DNA of 64,000 nucleotides from Flavobacterium frigidimaris (GCA_900129595.1 FQWG01000002.1:310001-374000), one strand, 5' to 3'; shown: positions 33,414 to 42,343, counted from the stretch's first letter. Translations and numbers: made by a program. Notes: generated from the letters alone by a model not told the origin.

Positions 33414-35018
33414 TTATTCTGTAACCGGTGCTCCTGCTAAAATTTCAGCATTGGCAAATTCTTCAAATTTGGCGAAATTCGCTTTGAATTTCTGAGCCAA
33501 TTCAAGTGCTTTTTTATCGTATAACTCAGGATCTTCCCAAGTATTTCTTGGATTTAGAATTTCAGTTGGAACATTTGGGCAAGATTGTGGTTTTGCGATT
33601 CCAAATACTTTATGATTTTCAAATTCTACATTGTCCAATTCTCCGTTTAATGCAGCAGTAATCATGGCGCGGGTATATTTTAGTTTCATACGGCTTCCTG
33701 TTCCGTAAGGACCACCTGTCCAACCCGTATTGATTAACCAAACTTTTACATCTGCATCTTTCATTTTCTTGGTTAGCATTTCAGCGTAACGCGTTGGATG
33801 TAATGGCATAAAAGGCGCTCCAAAACAAGCCGAAAAATTAGGTTGCGGTTCTGTAACTCCTGCTTCAGTTCCTGCAACTTTTGCTGTATATCCTGAGATA
33901 AAATGATAAGCCGCCTGACCTGGAGTTAGTTTTGAGATTGGAGGCAAAATTCCGAAAGAATCTGCCGTCAGGAAAAATATATTTTTTGGATTGTGCCCGA
34001 TAGAACCCGGCTGAATATTATCGATATGTGTTATTGGGTAACTTACACGAGTATTTTGAGTGATAGAAACATCATCATAATCTACTTCGTTTGTTCCCGG
34101 TTTGAAAACTACATTTTCTAATAGCGCGCCTTTTTTGATCGCTCTAAAAATGTCCGGTTCATTTTCTTCAGTCAGATTGATCACTTTTGCATAGCAACCC
34201 CCTTCAAAGTTAAAAACCGTGTTTTCTGCAGTCCATCCGTGTTCATCGTCTCCAATTAATTTACGTGCAGGATCTGCTGATAAAGTTGTTTTTCCGGTTC
34301 CTGATAATCCAAAGAAAATGGCCGTGTCTCCGGCTTCACCAACATTCGCACTACAGTGCATTGGTAAAGTATTCTTGAAAACCGGCAAGATGAAATTTAG
34401 AGCAGAAAAAATCCCTTTTTTCATTTCACCTGTATAACCTGTTCCGCCAATAAGTGCTATTTTTTTAGTAAAATCCAAAATAGCAAAATTAGACTGACGC
34501 GTTCCGTCTACGGCAGGATCTGCCATAAAACTTGGAGCACAAATTACCGTCCATTCCGGTGTAAAGTTGGTTAACTCTGAATCTTCCGGTCTTAAAAACA
34601 TATTGTAGCAAAACAAATTCGACCAGGCTGTTTCTGTAACAACGCGAACATTTAATCTATAATTAGGATCAGAACAAACATAAGAATCACGAACAAAAAC
34701 TTCTTTGTCCGATAAAAACTGAGTTACCTTATTATATAATTTTTCAAAAGCAGCTGGTTCAAAAGGAATATTTACATTTCCCCACCAAACCTGATCTTCG
34801 GTAATACTATCTTTTACAATATAGCGGTCCTGAGGAGAACGCCCTGTAAATTCGCCCGTATTAATTGCCAATGCGCCTGTAGAGTTCTCAACACCTTGGC
34901 CTGATTGCAAAGTGATCGCATGCAATTCATCAGCAGATAATTGGTAACGAACTTTTGCATTTTCAATTCCTAAGTCCTTAAGCGAAATCGATTGCGTGAA
35001 AACTGTGTGACTGTCCAT
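33414..35018 (-). CDS. pckA: Phosphoenolpyruvate carboxykinase (ATP)
   Basis: 534-aa gluconeogenic enzyme that converts oxaloacetate and ATP to phosphoenolpyruvate, CO2 and ADP. Present are the P-loop (kinase-1a) GLSGTGKTT (237-245), the kinase-2 metal-binding LIGDDEHGW just after it, the substrate-binding TGRSPQDRYIV near the N-terminus, and the C-terminal NTGWTGGPYGTGSRM and YTRAMI segments. Length is typical. A -7-like element (CAAAATTA on the plus strand, 35053-35060) lies about 35 bp upstream of the start, but no -33 match was found. Convergent with the XRE gene. Confidence 0.98.
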   Translation of the reverse strand: MDSHTVFTQSISLKDLGIENAKVRYQLSADELHAITLQSGQGVENSTGALAINTGEFTGRSPQDRYIVKDSITEDQVWWGNVNIPFEPAAFEKLYNKVTQFLSDKEVFVRDSYVCSDPNYRLNVRVVTETAWSNLFCYNMFLRPEDSELTNFTPEWTVICAPSFMADPAVDGTRQSNFAILDFTKKIALIGGTGYTGEMKKGIFSALNFILPVFKNTLPMHCSANVGEAGDTAIFFGLSGTGKTTLSADPARKLIGDDEHGWTAENTVFNFEGGCYAKVINLTEENEPDIFRAIKKGALLENVVFKPGTNEVDYDDVSITQNTRVSYPITHIDNIQPGSIGHNPKNIFFLTADSFGILPPISKLTPGQAAYHFISGYTAKVAGTEAGVTEPQPNFSACFGAPFMPLHPTRYAEMLTKKMKDADVKVWLINTGWTGGPYGTGSRMKLKYTRAMITAALNGELDNVEFENHKVFGIAKPQSCPNVPTEILNPRNTWEDPELYDKKALELAQKFKANFAKFEEFANAEILAGAPVTE

Positions 35019-35318
35019 AAATTTTAGTTGTGTGTGATAATTTAATAAGAAGCAAAATTACAGATTTATTCTCAATCCTTTAAAAAAAATTAAATTTCAC
35101 TTTTATTTACATCAATAAAGCAAAATTTCGTTTTTAAAATCAATAAAATAAAAAAATAACCACCCCTAATTTGTTTTCCTATAATCCACAAAATGAATTT
35201 GTTATATTATTTACCAATTAAAGTAAAAAACAAGAGAAATTCACATAAATAAGATTATATGTTATTTATGAGACAAAATTAAAGATTAATTTTCAGATAG
35301 AATTTTTTATTCGGGATT
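35019..35318. other. AT-rich gap upstream of pckA
   Basis: About 300 bp, very AT-rich, with no reading frame and no repeat-family member. It contains the pckA leader with a TAATTTTG-type -7 element (minus strand, 35053-35060) and probably the 3' region of the DUF423 gene. A catabolite-responsive site might be expected for pckA, but none was recognised. Confidence 0.4.
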
Positions 35319-35705
35319 TTATGATTTTCTCTTCAAAATCGCAATAAATAATAGCGCCCAGGCAATAATTAATAAAAAACCTCCTAAAGGTGTTGCGAAT
35401 ACGATAATTTTGAAATCGAAAACCGTAAGACTTTTCGTGGCTAATAAATAGATAGAACCGCTAAAAAGAAGTACACCTGCCACAACCAAATTATAGATTG
35501 TTTTTAAGGTTTTTTCAGCGATATCTTTTCTGGTCGAAAGAAAAAGTAAAAACAGAGCATGATACATTTGGTAACGAACACCAACTTCAAAAGTATTCAA
35601 CTCTTCTACAGCTAAATATTTTTTCAGTAAATGTGCGCCAAAAGCACCCAAAATGATTGATACCATTCCCATGAAAGCTGCTGCTAAAACAATTTTTCTT
35701 TTCAT
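35319..35705 (-). CDS. DUF423 family membrane protein
   Basis: 128-aa membrane protein with four hydrophobic helices. The motif GAFGAHLLKK (about 19-28) and RYQMYHALFLL (about 45-55) are diagnostic for DUF423 (YgdD-type), a small inner-membrane family of unknown function. The start at 35705 (MKRKIVLAAAF) is preferred to an in-frame start 13 codons upstream because homologues begin directly with the first helix. TATTTTTG on the minus strand (35731-35738) is a possible -7 element. Confidence 0.87.
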   Translation of the reverse strand: MKRKIVLAAAFMGMVSIILGAFGAHLLKKYLAVEELNTFEVGVRYQMYHALFLLFLSTRKDIAEKTLKTIYNLVVAGVLLFSGSIYLLATKSLTVFDFKIIVFATPLGGFLLIIAWALLFIAILKRKS

Positions 35706-35849
35706 AATTTCTATACTTTTTATTCTGTAACAAAAATACTTCAATACATTTTAAAAAGCATTTTTGTTTGCAGAAATCTTTTCAGGAAAAAGAAATTCAT
35801 TACATTTTGGCTTTAAAATAAAATATACACCATTTTTGCAAAATTAAAA

Positions 35850-35880
35850 TTGTTATATATTTAACAATTTAATATATTTG
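35850..35880 (+). promoter_or_regulatory. Flavobacterial promoter of the saccharopine dehydrogenase-like gene
   Basis: TTG (35850-35852), a 20-nt spacer and TATATTTG (35873-35880) match the Bacteroidota -33/-7 pattern. The start codon is 17 bp further on. Confidence 0.7.
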
Positions 35881-35897
35881 TGTGATAAATTTAAAAT

Positions 35898-37262
35898 ATG
35901 AGAAGCATTTTAATTATTGGAGCCGGTAGATCTGCCTCTTCCCTGATACGTTATTTACTATCTAAATCAGAGAACGAAAACCTACATCTTGTTGTAGCTG
36001 ACCTGTCTTTGGCATTAGCCGAAAAAAAGACACAGAATCACCCCAACGCCACTCCAATTGCTTTGAATATTTTTGAGACCGAAGAAAGAAAAGCTGCCAT
36101 CGAAAAAGCTGATATAGTGATCTCGATGCTGCCTGCCCATTTGCATATCGAAATTGCCAAAGATTGTCTTGAATTCAAAAAACATCTTGTAACGGCGTCT
36201 TATATCAGTGATGCGATGCAGGGACTGGATGAAGAAGTCAAAAAAAACAATCTTATCTTCATGAACGAAATTGGTCTTGATCCCGGAATCGACCATATGA
36301 GTGCCATGAAAGTTATTGATGAAATTAGGGCAAAAGGCGGCAATATGCTGCTTTTTGAATCTTTTTGCGGTGGATTAGTCGCTCCGGAATGTGATAACAA
36401 TTTATGGAATTACAAATTTACCTGGGCACCACGAAATGTGGTTTTGGCCGGGCAAGGCGGCGCAGCAAAATTTATTCAGGAAGGCACTTATAAATATATC
36501 CCGTACGGAACGGTTTTTCGCAGAACCGAATTTCTGGAAGTAGAAGATTACGGAAAATTCGAAGCCTATTCGAACCGTGATTCGCTCAAATACAGATCGA
36601 TCTATGGCTTAGATGATATCCTGACTTTATATCGCGGAACGATTAGAAGAGTCGGTTATTCGAAAGCGTGGAATATGTTTGTGCAATTAGGAATGACAGA
36701 TGATAGTTATATCATGGAAGATTCTGAAAACATGAGCTACCGTCAGTTTGTGAACTCTTTTTTGCCGTATCACCCGACGGATTCTGTAGAAATAAAAACA
36801 CGATTGATCTTAAAAATCGATCAGGACGATATCATGTGGGATAAACTTCTGGAACTGGATTTGTTTAATCCGGACAAAAAAGTCAATTTACCCAACGCCA
36901 CTCCTGCCCAGATATTAGAAAAAATATTGTCAGACAGCTGGACTCTGGAACCCAACGACAAAGATATGATTGTCATGTACCATAAATTTGGATACGAACT
37001 TCATGGCAAAAAACAGCAAATCGATTCGAAAATGGTTTGTATTGGCGATGACCAAACTTATACTGCAATGGCAAAAACCGTTGGACTACCCGTTGCAATC
37101 GCAACGTTATTGATTTTGAACGGAAAAATTACAACTCCCGGCGTACAGCTTCCGATAAAAAAAGAAGTGTATCAGCCTATTTTAAAAGAGTTAGAAGAAT
37201 ATGGGGTTATTTTTAATGAACAGGATATGCCTTATTTTGGATATAATCCAGACTTATTTTAA
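35898..37262 (+). CDS. Saccharopine dehydrogenase family protein
   Basis: 454-aa NAD(P)-dependent oxidoreductase. The N-terminal Rossmann motif IGAGRSASSLI (6-16) is followed by ISMLPAHLH, ASYISDAMQGLDEE, and GLDPGIDHMSAM, which are hallmarks of the saccharopine dehydrogenase (glutamate-forming)/Lys9-like group, with the saccharopine dehydrogenase C-terminal domain occupying the rest (LRG-like GGLVAPE, KFTWAPRNVV). The natural reaction may be in lysine catabolism, but related enzymes use other amino acids. Expressed from its own promoter and followed by a bidirectional terminator. Confidence 0.9.
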   Translation: MRSILIIGAGRSASSLIRYLLSKSENENLHLVVADLSLALAEKKTQNHPNATPIALNIFETEERKAAIEKADIVISMLPAHLHIEIAKDCLEFKKHLVTASYISDAMQGLDEEVKKNNLIFMNEIGLDPGIDHMSAMKVIDEIRAKGGNMLLFESFCGGLVAPECDNNLWNYKFTWAPRNVVLAGQGGAAKFIQEGTYKYIPYGTVFRRTEFLEVEDYGKFEAYSNRDSLKYRSIYGLDDILTLYRGTIRRVGYSKAWNMFVQLGMTDDSYIMEDSENMSYRQFVNSFLPYHPTDSVEIKTRLILKIDQDDIMWDKLLELDLFNPDKKVNLPNATPAQILEKILSDSWTLEPNDKDMIVMYHKFGYELHGKKQQIDSKMVCIGDDQTYTAMAKTVGLPVAIATLLILNGKITTPGVQLPIKKEVYQPILKELEEYGVIFNEQDMPYFGYNPDLF

Positions 37263-37310
37263 GGTCTGGTTTTGTTGGTTTTTTTTAGAATTTTTTTAGT
37301 TTTTAATTTT

Positions 37311-37341
37311 ATCCGCTTCTAGATTTTAGAAGCGGATTTTT
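37311..37341. terminator. Bidirectional terminator
   Basis: ATCCGCTTCTA and TAGAAGCGGAT form an 11-bp stem with a 5-nt loop, followed by TTTTTT, between convergent genes. Confidence 0.85.
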
Positions 37342-37772
37342 TATTTAATACCTTGTAACGTAATTGGCAACATATAAATTACCCGTACAGGCTTTCCATT
37401 GTCAGATGCTGGAATCCATTTTGGACATTTTTGCAAAACACGAATAAATTCTTGTCCTGAAATAATTCCAACTTCATTCTTCCATATTTCGATATCAGAT
37501 AATGTCCCATCCGTCTCAATTATAAATTGAGCAAATATTTTTCCCGAAGGTTCTTTATCAGATATTTTAAAATTAGTCCCAACAAATTTGTAAAATTTCT
37601 CCATACCACCCGGGAATTCTGGTTTAACTTCAACTTCCCTTACAGTTTTATACGGTAGTTTTTCATCTAAATTATCTGTCTTTTTTTGTGAATAGATACA
37701 ATTATTTACAATAAGAAAGAAAAATAGAAACGGAAAGACTTTTAATTTTCCAGTGTTTAACTTAGCTAGCAT
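37341..37772 (-). CDS. TonB C-terminal domain protein
   Basis: 143 aa. An N-terminal hydrophobic segment (about 13-30) acts as a signal or anchor. It is followed by VEVKPEFPGGMEKFYKFVG and a TonB C-terminal domain (about 70-143: GKIFAQFIIETDGTLSDIEIWKN, LQKCPKWIPASDNGKPVRVIYMLPITL). It is a near-duplicate of the C-terminal domain of the adjacent M56 protein (FPGGLTKFYKFIGENF, SPKWTAATQEGKPVRVMYSLPITL). It lacks the long Pro-rich periplasmic spacer of a classical TonB, so energy transduction to outer-membrane receptors is uncertain. Confidence 0.85.
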   Translation of the reverse strand: MLAKLNTGKLKVFPFLFFFLIVNNCIYSQKKTDNLDEKLPYKTVREVEVKPEFPGGMEKFYKFVGTNFKISDKEPSGKIFAQFIIETDGTLSDIEIWKNEVGIISGQEFIRVLQKCPKWIPASDNGKPVRVIYMLPITLQGIK

Positions 37773-37799
37773 AATATAGTTTTTATCTAATATAATAAA

Positions 37800-39023
37800 T
37801 TATTTCTCAGCCTGAAGCGTTATTGGCAAACTATACATGACCCTAACAGGTTTTCCTTCCTGAGTAGCCGCTGTCCATTTTGGAGAAAGTTTCAAAACTC
37901 GGGTTGCCTCATCACCTATTCCGTAACCGGGATCTTGCAATGTTTTAATACCAGATAAACTTCCGTCTTTTTCAATGATGAATTGCATATAAGCCTTTCC
38001 TTCGATTTTATTTTTATTAGCTTCTGCAGACATTTTAAAATTTTCTCCAATAAATTTATAGAATTTTGTGAGACCGCCTGGAAATTCAGGTAATTTTTCA
38101 ACATCGGCGAGTACATAAAGGTCTTTTTCTTTAACATCAGCTTTGTTCAATGCTTTTTGAGCCGTTGCTTTTGTACTAAAAACAAACAATAACAAAGCAT
38201 AAACTACACCTACACTAAATACCTTTAACACAATTTTAATCGGGGATTCTTTTTTGGTCATCATAAGTAAACGTTTTTTAGTTATTAAATAATTAATATT
38301 ACTTGCTAAGGCAACTGTATTTTTATGTGAAGCAAAGTCCAATAATAGATTCTGATAACTTTTTACAGATCCAAACTGTTTATTCACTGCTTCATCTGCC
38401 AAAAATTCGTGATTGAGTTTAATTGCTTTTTTATAAAAGACCAACAATGGATTGAACCAAAAAACAATTTGCAAAACTTCTATAAAAAGAATATCCAGAG
38501 TATGTTTCTGATCTAAATGTGCTTTCTCATGCGCTATTAGTTCTGACGGAATTTTACCTTTTTCGAATTCATTTTTATTGATGAAAATCGATTTCCAAAA
38601 AGAGTGTGGCAAAATAGGTTGCTCGATTAAAACTATTTTTTCGCCTTGTATAAATTCTACCTGATTATTTTTTATTCTTTTATAAAATGAATACAAATTC
38701 AGGACAAGACGAATCGTTAACATCAAAACTATAAAGGCGTAAAAAATTCCAATTAAAACAAACACAAAATCATTTACTGAAATCATCTCAGCATTTTCAT
38801 TGCTTTTTTGAATAACCAATTCTTCAAGTTGAATGAATCCAATTTTGTTAGAAAAACCAGAAGCAATCGAAATAAGTTGCAACGGAATCACGAAACTAAA
38901 AACCAAACTTCCTAATAGATAAATGCGATTGAAACGAAACATTTTTTCATTTTCAAGCCACAATTTATATACTGCGTAAAAAACCAAAAGCAGTATTCCT
39001 GATTTTAAAAGATAGAGTGTCAT
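37800..39023 (-). CDS. BlaR1-like M56 metallopeptidase fused to a TonB domain
   Basis: 407 aa. N-terminal transmembrane helices (about 3-18, 35-52, 88-110) surround a zinc metallopeptidase with HEKAH (165-169) in a loop, followed by FWFNPLLVFYKKAI. A further helix (about 265-285) leads to a periplasmic TonB C-terminal domain (about 305-407). In BlaR1 the extracytoplasmic part is a penicillin sensor; here it is replaced by a TonB-like domain. With the BlaI repressor encoded just upstream (4-bp overlap), the protease probably inactivates the repressor on a signal reaching the TonB domain. That signal is unknown. Confidence 0.9.
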   Translation of the reverse strand: MTLYLLKSGILLLVFYAVYKLWLENEKMFRFNRIYLLGSLVFSFVIPLQLISIASGFSNKIGFIQLEELVIQKSNENAEMISVNDFVFVLIGIFYAFIVLMLTIRLVLNLYSFYKRIKNNQVEFIQGEKIVLIEQPILPHSFWKSIFINKNEFEKGKIPSELIAHEKAHLDQKHTLDILFIEVLQIVFWFNPLLVFYKKAIKLNHEFLADEAVNKQFGSVKSYQNLLLDFASHKNTVALASNINYLITKKRLLMMTKKESPIKIVLKVFSVGVVYALLLFVFSTKATAQKALNKADVKEKDLYVLADVEKLPEFPGGLTKFYKFIGENFKMSAEANKNKIEGKAYMQFIIEKDGSLSGIKTLQDPGYGIGDEATRVLKLSPKWTAATQEGKPVRVMYSLPITLQAEK

Positions 39024-39391
39024 TTTTTCTTTTTTTGAATTTCTGAATCGATTATTTTTCTAAGTTCTTCTAATTCCGAAGTCGACAAATTGGTTTCTTT
39101 CGTGAAAAAAGAAGCAAATTGTGATGCCGAATTATTGAAAAAACTGCTGATTAATCCGTTTACGTGTTTCGAAAAATAAACCGTCTTTTCGACCAAAGGA
39201 TAATATTCTCTCGAATTTCCGAATTCGTTATAGGCTACGAATTTCTTGTCGATCATTCGTTTCAAAAGCGTTGCCACGGTTGTGGTTGCGGGTTTTGGTT
39301 CGGGATAGGCTTCGAGTAAATCTTTCATAAAAGCTTTTTCAAGCTTCCAAAGATGTTGCATTAATTGTTCTTCTGAGTTTGATAGTTGCAT
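39020..39391 (-). CDS. BlaI/MecI/CopY family repressor
   Basis: 123-aa winged-helix repressor (SNSEEQLMQHLWKLEKAFMKDLLEAYPEPKPATTTVATLLKRMIDKKFVAYNEFGNSREYYPLV), with a C-terminal helical dimerisation part. The family binds palindromes and is cleaved by BlaR1-type proteases. Its stop overlaps the start of the M56-TonB gene by 4 bp. A run of five TATATTC repeats (39531-39565) lies 140 bp upstream of the start, in the likely control region. Confidence 0.93.
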   Translation of the reverse strand: MQLSNSEEQLMQHLWKLEKAFMKDLLEAYPEPKPATTTVATLLKRMIDKKFVAYNEFGNSREYYPLVEKTVYFSKHVNGLISSFFNNSASQFASFFTKETNLSTSELEELRKIIDSEIQKKKK

Positions 39392-39473
39392 GTTTTTTTC
39401 TAAGGTGCTAAGGTTCTAAGTTTCTAGTTTTTTTGCCACGAATTGCGCTAATCTTCTCAATTTTTTTTGCCAC

Positions 39474-39565
39474 TCCCGATAGCTATCGGGATAGAATGAT
39501 TAAAGGATTTTTTGATGATTACGATTAATCTATATTCTATATTCTATATTCTATATTCTATATTC
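39474..39565. repeat. CCCGATAGCTATCGGG palindrome and TATATTC tandem repeat
   Basis: TCCCGATAGCTATCGGGA (39474-39491) is a perfect 18-bp palindrome found in variant form at four other intergenic places in this window. Downstream of it, five exact head-to-tail copies of TATATTC occupy 39531-39565. Both are upstream of blaI on the minus strand and downstream of the lipoprotein gene. Confidence 0.85.
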
Positions 39566-39613
39566 TTTAAAAAAAAATCCGCGACAATCCTTTTCATCCG
39601 CAAAACCCGTGGG

Positions 39614-40036
39614 CTATTGTATTGCTTTTTCTGAAATCAAATCGCCATTCTTATAGTTTTTAATTTCGGTTAGTTTTCCTTTATCTGAATAGAATTTCCA
39701 ATCACCAAAATAAAACCAATGTGTTTCTACCGCATTGACTTCGATTTTGGTTTTTCCTTTTGATTGTAGTTTTCCGTTTTCATAATAATATCTTACAATA
39801 CAGATTCCGTTTTTGTATTTTTCGGTTTTGTAGATTTTTCCATTGATGTAGGATTTCCACTTTTTTACCGGCTGATCATTCTTATAATATTCGAACGATT
39901 TGTATGTAGTGCTATCTTGTTCGTAATTATCGACCCAAAGACCTTCTTTCTTTTTATCAATCTTCTGATTAATGAGTTTGCTTTTACAACTAAAAAGCAT
40001 CATTCCGCAAAAAAATAGTAAAAGAAGGTTTTTCAT
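39614..40036 (-). CDS. Lipoprotein with MORN-like repeats
   Basis: 140 aa. A lipoprotein signal (MLFSC, lipidated C17) is followed by a series of short beta-hairpin repeats with the pattern YKNDQPVKKWKSYING, YKNGICIVRYYYENGKLQS, SDKGKLTEIKNYKNGDL, which resemble MORN or YwqK-type repeats. Such repeats often mediate protein-protein or membrane contact. Probably anchored in the periplasm or outer membrane. Function unknown. Confidence 0.75.
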   Translation of the reverse strand: MKNLLLLFFCGMMLFSCKSKLINQKIDKKKEGLWVDNYEQDSTTYKSFEYYKNDQPVKKWKSYINGKIYKTEKYKNGICIVRYYYENGKLQSKGKTKIEVNAVETHWFYFGDWKFYSDKGKLTEIKNYKNGDLISEKAIQ

Positions 40037-40583
40037 ATTTTTAGTTTATCTCTACATTTATAGATGTTGCTCTACAAATGTAGAGTTATTTTTTTAATAT
40101 GCAAGAAAAAAGCTTTTTTTGTTTCAGGTTTCAGGTTTCAGGTTTCAAGTTGGCCGAAAGTTGAATAGGCTCCAGCTTTAGCTGGGGTTTAAAATAAATG
40201 CGTAGAAAATGGCTTTAGCCGAATAATTTCTCAGGTGTTTAAAAATTTCGGCTAAAGACAATTCTTTTCATCTAAAAAATCCCCTGGCTAAAGCTAGGGG
40301 CTATTCAATTCTGATGAGAAAAACCTTTGTCACTTTGTTCCTTTGCAACTTTGAACCTTTTTTAAACCTTTGAATCTTCTTTAAGCGTTAGGGATAGGAG
40401 CGATATCCTTTTTGTTTTTTCTTTAAAAACAAAAAGATATAGCGGATAGCCCGACCGTAGGGAACGCCCATAAAAAAATCCGCTTACTCTTAAAGAATAA
40501 ACGGATTTTATTTTGATACCTCACAGGTTTTAAAAACCTGTGAGGAAAAAAACTTTGTGTCTTAGCGACTTCGTGGCAAAACC
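40037..40583. repeat. Repeat-rich intergenic region, no gene
   Basis: It contains a 'gtttcaggtttcaggtttcaagtt' run (40119-40150) and a 148-bp nested inverted-repeat element (40161-40308; TTGAATAGGCTCCAGCTTTAG against CTAAAGCTAGGGGCTATTCAA, with a second inner stem). An imperfect palindrome lies around 40388-40455 ('gataggagcgatatcc...ggatagccc'). A hairpin 40479-40509 (AAAATCCG/CGGATTTT) may end the dipeptidase transcript. A perfect 27-bp palindrome occupies 40519-40545 (CCTCACAGGTTTT-A-AAAACCTGTGAGG). No coding sequence was found. Confidence 0.65.
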
Positions 40584-41972
40584 TTACTTACTTAATTCTA
40601 CAAAATATTTGTAAAACAACGGAATTGTTTCGATTCCTTTTAAGTAATTGAAGATTCCGAAATGTTCGTTTGGCGAGTGAATTGCATCAGAATCCAGACC
40701 AAAGCCCATAAGGATGGTTTTACTTTTTAGTTCTTTTTCGAACAAGGCTACAATCGGAATACTTCCGCCTGAGCGAACCGGAATTGCAGGAACTCCAAAA
40801 GTTTCTGTATATGCTTTGTTTGCCGCCTGATATCCAATACTGTCAATTGGCGTAACATAACCTTGCCCGCCGTGATGAGGCGTTACTTTTACGGTAACTC
40901 CAGCTGGTGCAATACTTAGAAAATGTTTGGTAAAAAGTTCTGTGATTTCATGCCAATCCTGATTAGGAACCAAACGCATGGAGATTTTCGCAAATGCTTT
41001 GCTTGCAATAACCGTTTTTGCCCCTTCGCCTTGATATCCGCCCCAGATTCCGTTTACGTCTAATGTTGGACGAATTGAGTTGCGTTCGTTCGTTACATAT
41101 CCTTTTTCGCCGTAAACATCGTTTAGATCTAAGGCTTTTTTATATTTTTCTAAGCTAAAAGGTGCTTTTGCCATTTCGGCTCTTTCTTCAGCAGATAATT
41201 CCTGTACTCTGTCGTAGAAACCAGGAATGGTAATATGATTGTCTTCGTCATGCATAGAAGCGATCATTTTTGCCAAAACATTAATTGGGTTCGCCACTGC
41301 TCCACCGTATAATCCTGAATGTAAATCGCGATTTGGACCTGTAACTTCTACCTCTACATAACTTAAACCACGTAAACCTGTCGTGATCGACGGTTGTTGG
41401 TTCGAGATCATTCCCGTATCTGAAATTAGGATTACGTCGTTTTTCAGTTTTTCCTGATTGCGTTCTACAAACCAGGCCAAACTTGCCGACCCTACTTCTT
41501 CTTCGCCTTCGATCATGAATTTTACGTTACAAGGCAAATTATTGGTTTGCACCATATATTCAAGCGCCTTTACGTGCATGTACATTTGTCCTTTGTCATC
41601 GCAGGCACCACGAGCGAAGATTGCGCCTTCCGGATGAATTTCGGTTTTTTTGATTACGGGTTCAAATGGTGGCGATGTCCATAATTCGATTGGATCTGGT
41701 GGCTGAACATCATAATGTCCGTAAACTAGAACTGTTGGTAAATTTGGGTCGATTATTTTCTCTCCATATATAATTGGATACCCCGGAGTATCGCAAATTT
41801 CGACTAAATCACAGCCTGCTTTTGATAAACTTTCCTTTACTGCCTCGGCAGTATCGATAACATCTTGCGAATATGCAGTGTCAGCACTTACCGACGGAAT
41901 TTTTAATAATTCGATCAACTCATTGATAAAGCGATCTTTATGTTGTTGAACGTAGGACTTAATATTTTCCAT
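40584..41972 (-). CDS. M20 family dipeptidase
   Basis: 462-aa metallopeptidase of the M20/carnosinase (CNDP2-like) type. The metal-binding motif is VYGHYDVQPPDP (H86, D88), followed by ARGACDDKGQM with the bridging Asp, and MIEGEEEVGSASL with catalytic and metal-binding Glu. The dimerisation or lid domain (about 205-360) and the C-terminal IHSPNEHF motif are present. The enzyme should cleave dipeptides in the cytosol. Full length, no signal peptide. A TATTTTTG-type -7 element (minus strand, 41995-42002) lies 22 bp upstream of the start. Confidence 0.94.
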   Translation of the reverse strand: MENIKSYVQQHKDRFINELIELLKIPSVSADTAYSQDVIDTAEAVKESLSKAGCDLVEICDTPGYPIIYGEKIIDPNLPTVLVYGHYDVQPPDPIELWTSPPFEPVIKKTEIHPEGAIFARGACDDKGQMYMHVKALEYMVQTNNLPCNVKFMIEGEEEVGSASLAWFVERNQEKLKNDVILISDTGMISNQQPSITTGLRGLSYVEVEVTGPNRDLHSGLYGGAVANPINVLAKMIASMHDEDNHITIPGFYDRVQELSAEERAEMAKAPFSLEKYKKALDLNDVYGEKGYVTNERNSIRPTLDVNGIWGGYQGEGAKTVIASKAFAKISMRLVPNQDWHEITELFTKHFLSIAPAGVTVKVTPHHGGQGYVTPIDSIGYQAANKAYTETFGVPAIPVRSGGSIPIVALFEKELKSKTILMGFGLDSDAIHSPNEHFGIFNYLKGIETIPLFYKYFVELSK

Positions 41973-42038
41973 TGAAATAATTTTTATAGAAGTTCAAAAA
42001 TACAAAAAAGAGAATTAATATTTTTTTTCAAAAAATGC

Positions 42039-42068
42039 TTTGAAATATAGAAGTTATGTTTATCTTTG
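42039..42068 (+). promoter_or_regulatory. Promoter of tRNA-Leu
   Basis: TTTG (42039-42042), an 18-nt spacer and TATCTTTG (42061-42068) fit the flavobacterial promoter consensus; the mature tRNA starts 14 nt downstream. Confidence 0.85.
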
Positions 42069-42081
42069 CACCCACAATTGA

Positions 42082-42163
42082 GCGGATATGGTGAAATTGG
42101 TAGACATGCCAGACTTAGGATCTGGTGCCGCAAGGCGTGTAGGTTCGAGTCCTATTATCCGCA
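42082..42163 (+). tRNA. tRNA-Leu (TAG)
   Basis: 82-nt class II tRNA. Acceptor GCGGATA pairs with TATCCGC (discriminator A, 42163). The anticodon stem CCAGA/TCTGG holds loop CTTAGGA with anticodon TAG. The variable arm is TGCCGCAAGGCGT and the T-loop is GGTTCGAGTCC. No CCA is encoded. An intrinsic terminator follows. Confidence 0.97.
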
Positions 42164-42166
42164 CTG

Positions 42167-42200
42167 AAAAAAAGCTTCTGAGAAATCAGAAGCTTTTTTG
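42167..42200 (+). terminator. Terminator of tRNA-Leu
   Basis: AAAAGCTTCTG and CAGAAGCTTTT form an 11-bp stem with loop AGAAAT, followed by TT, immediately after the tRNA. Confidence 0.85.
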
Positions 42201-42343
42201 TTTTTAGAATGGATTAAAATCCATCCCTACAATATGTTCCGTTTCCCCGGAACTCTTTATAAAATTCCGGAGGAATTATTTATTTTGTAGCTAGTCTTGA
42301 TAGCTATCGGGATCAATCCCTTGAAACGTAACGCACACCCAAA

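Noticed and set aside
37341..37772. Classical TonB energiser for the phytase receptor
   Set aside because: The protein lacks the Pro-rich periplasm-spanning spacer and belongs to the BlaI/M56 cluster; no exbBD genes are nearby.
39531..39565. Tandem repeats as a possible CRISPR
   Set aside because: Seven-base units are contiguous with no spacers, and there are no cas genes; this is a simple-sequence repeat.
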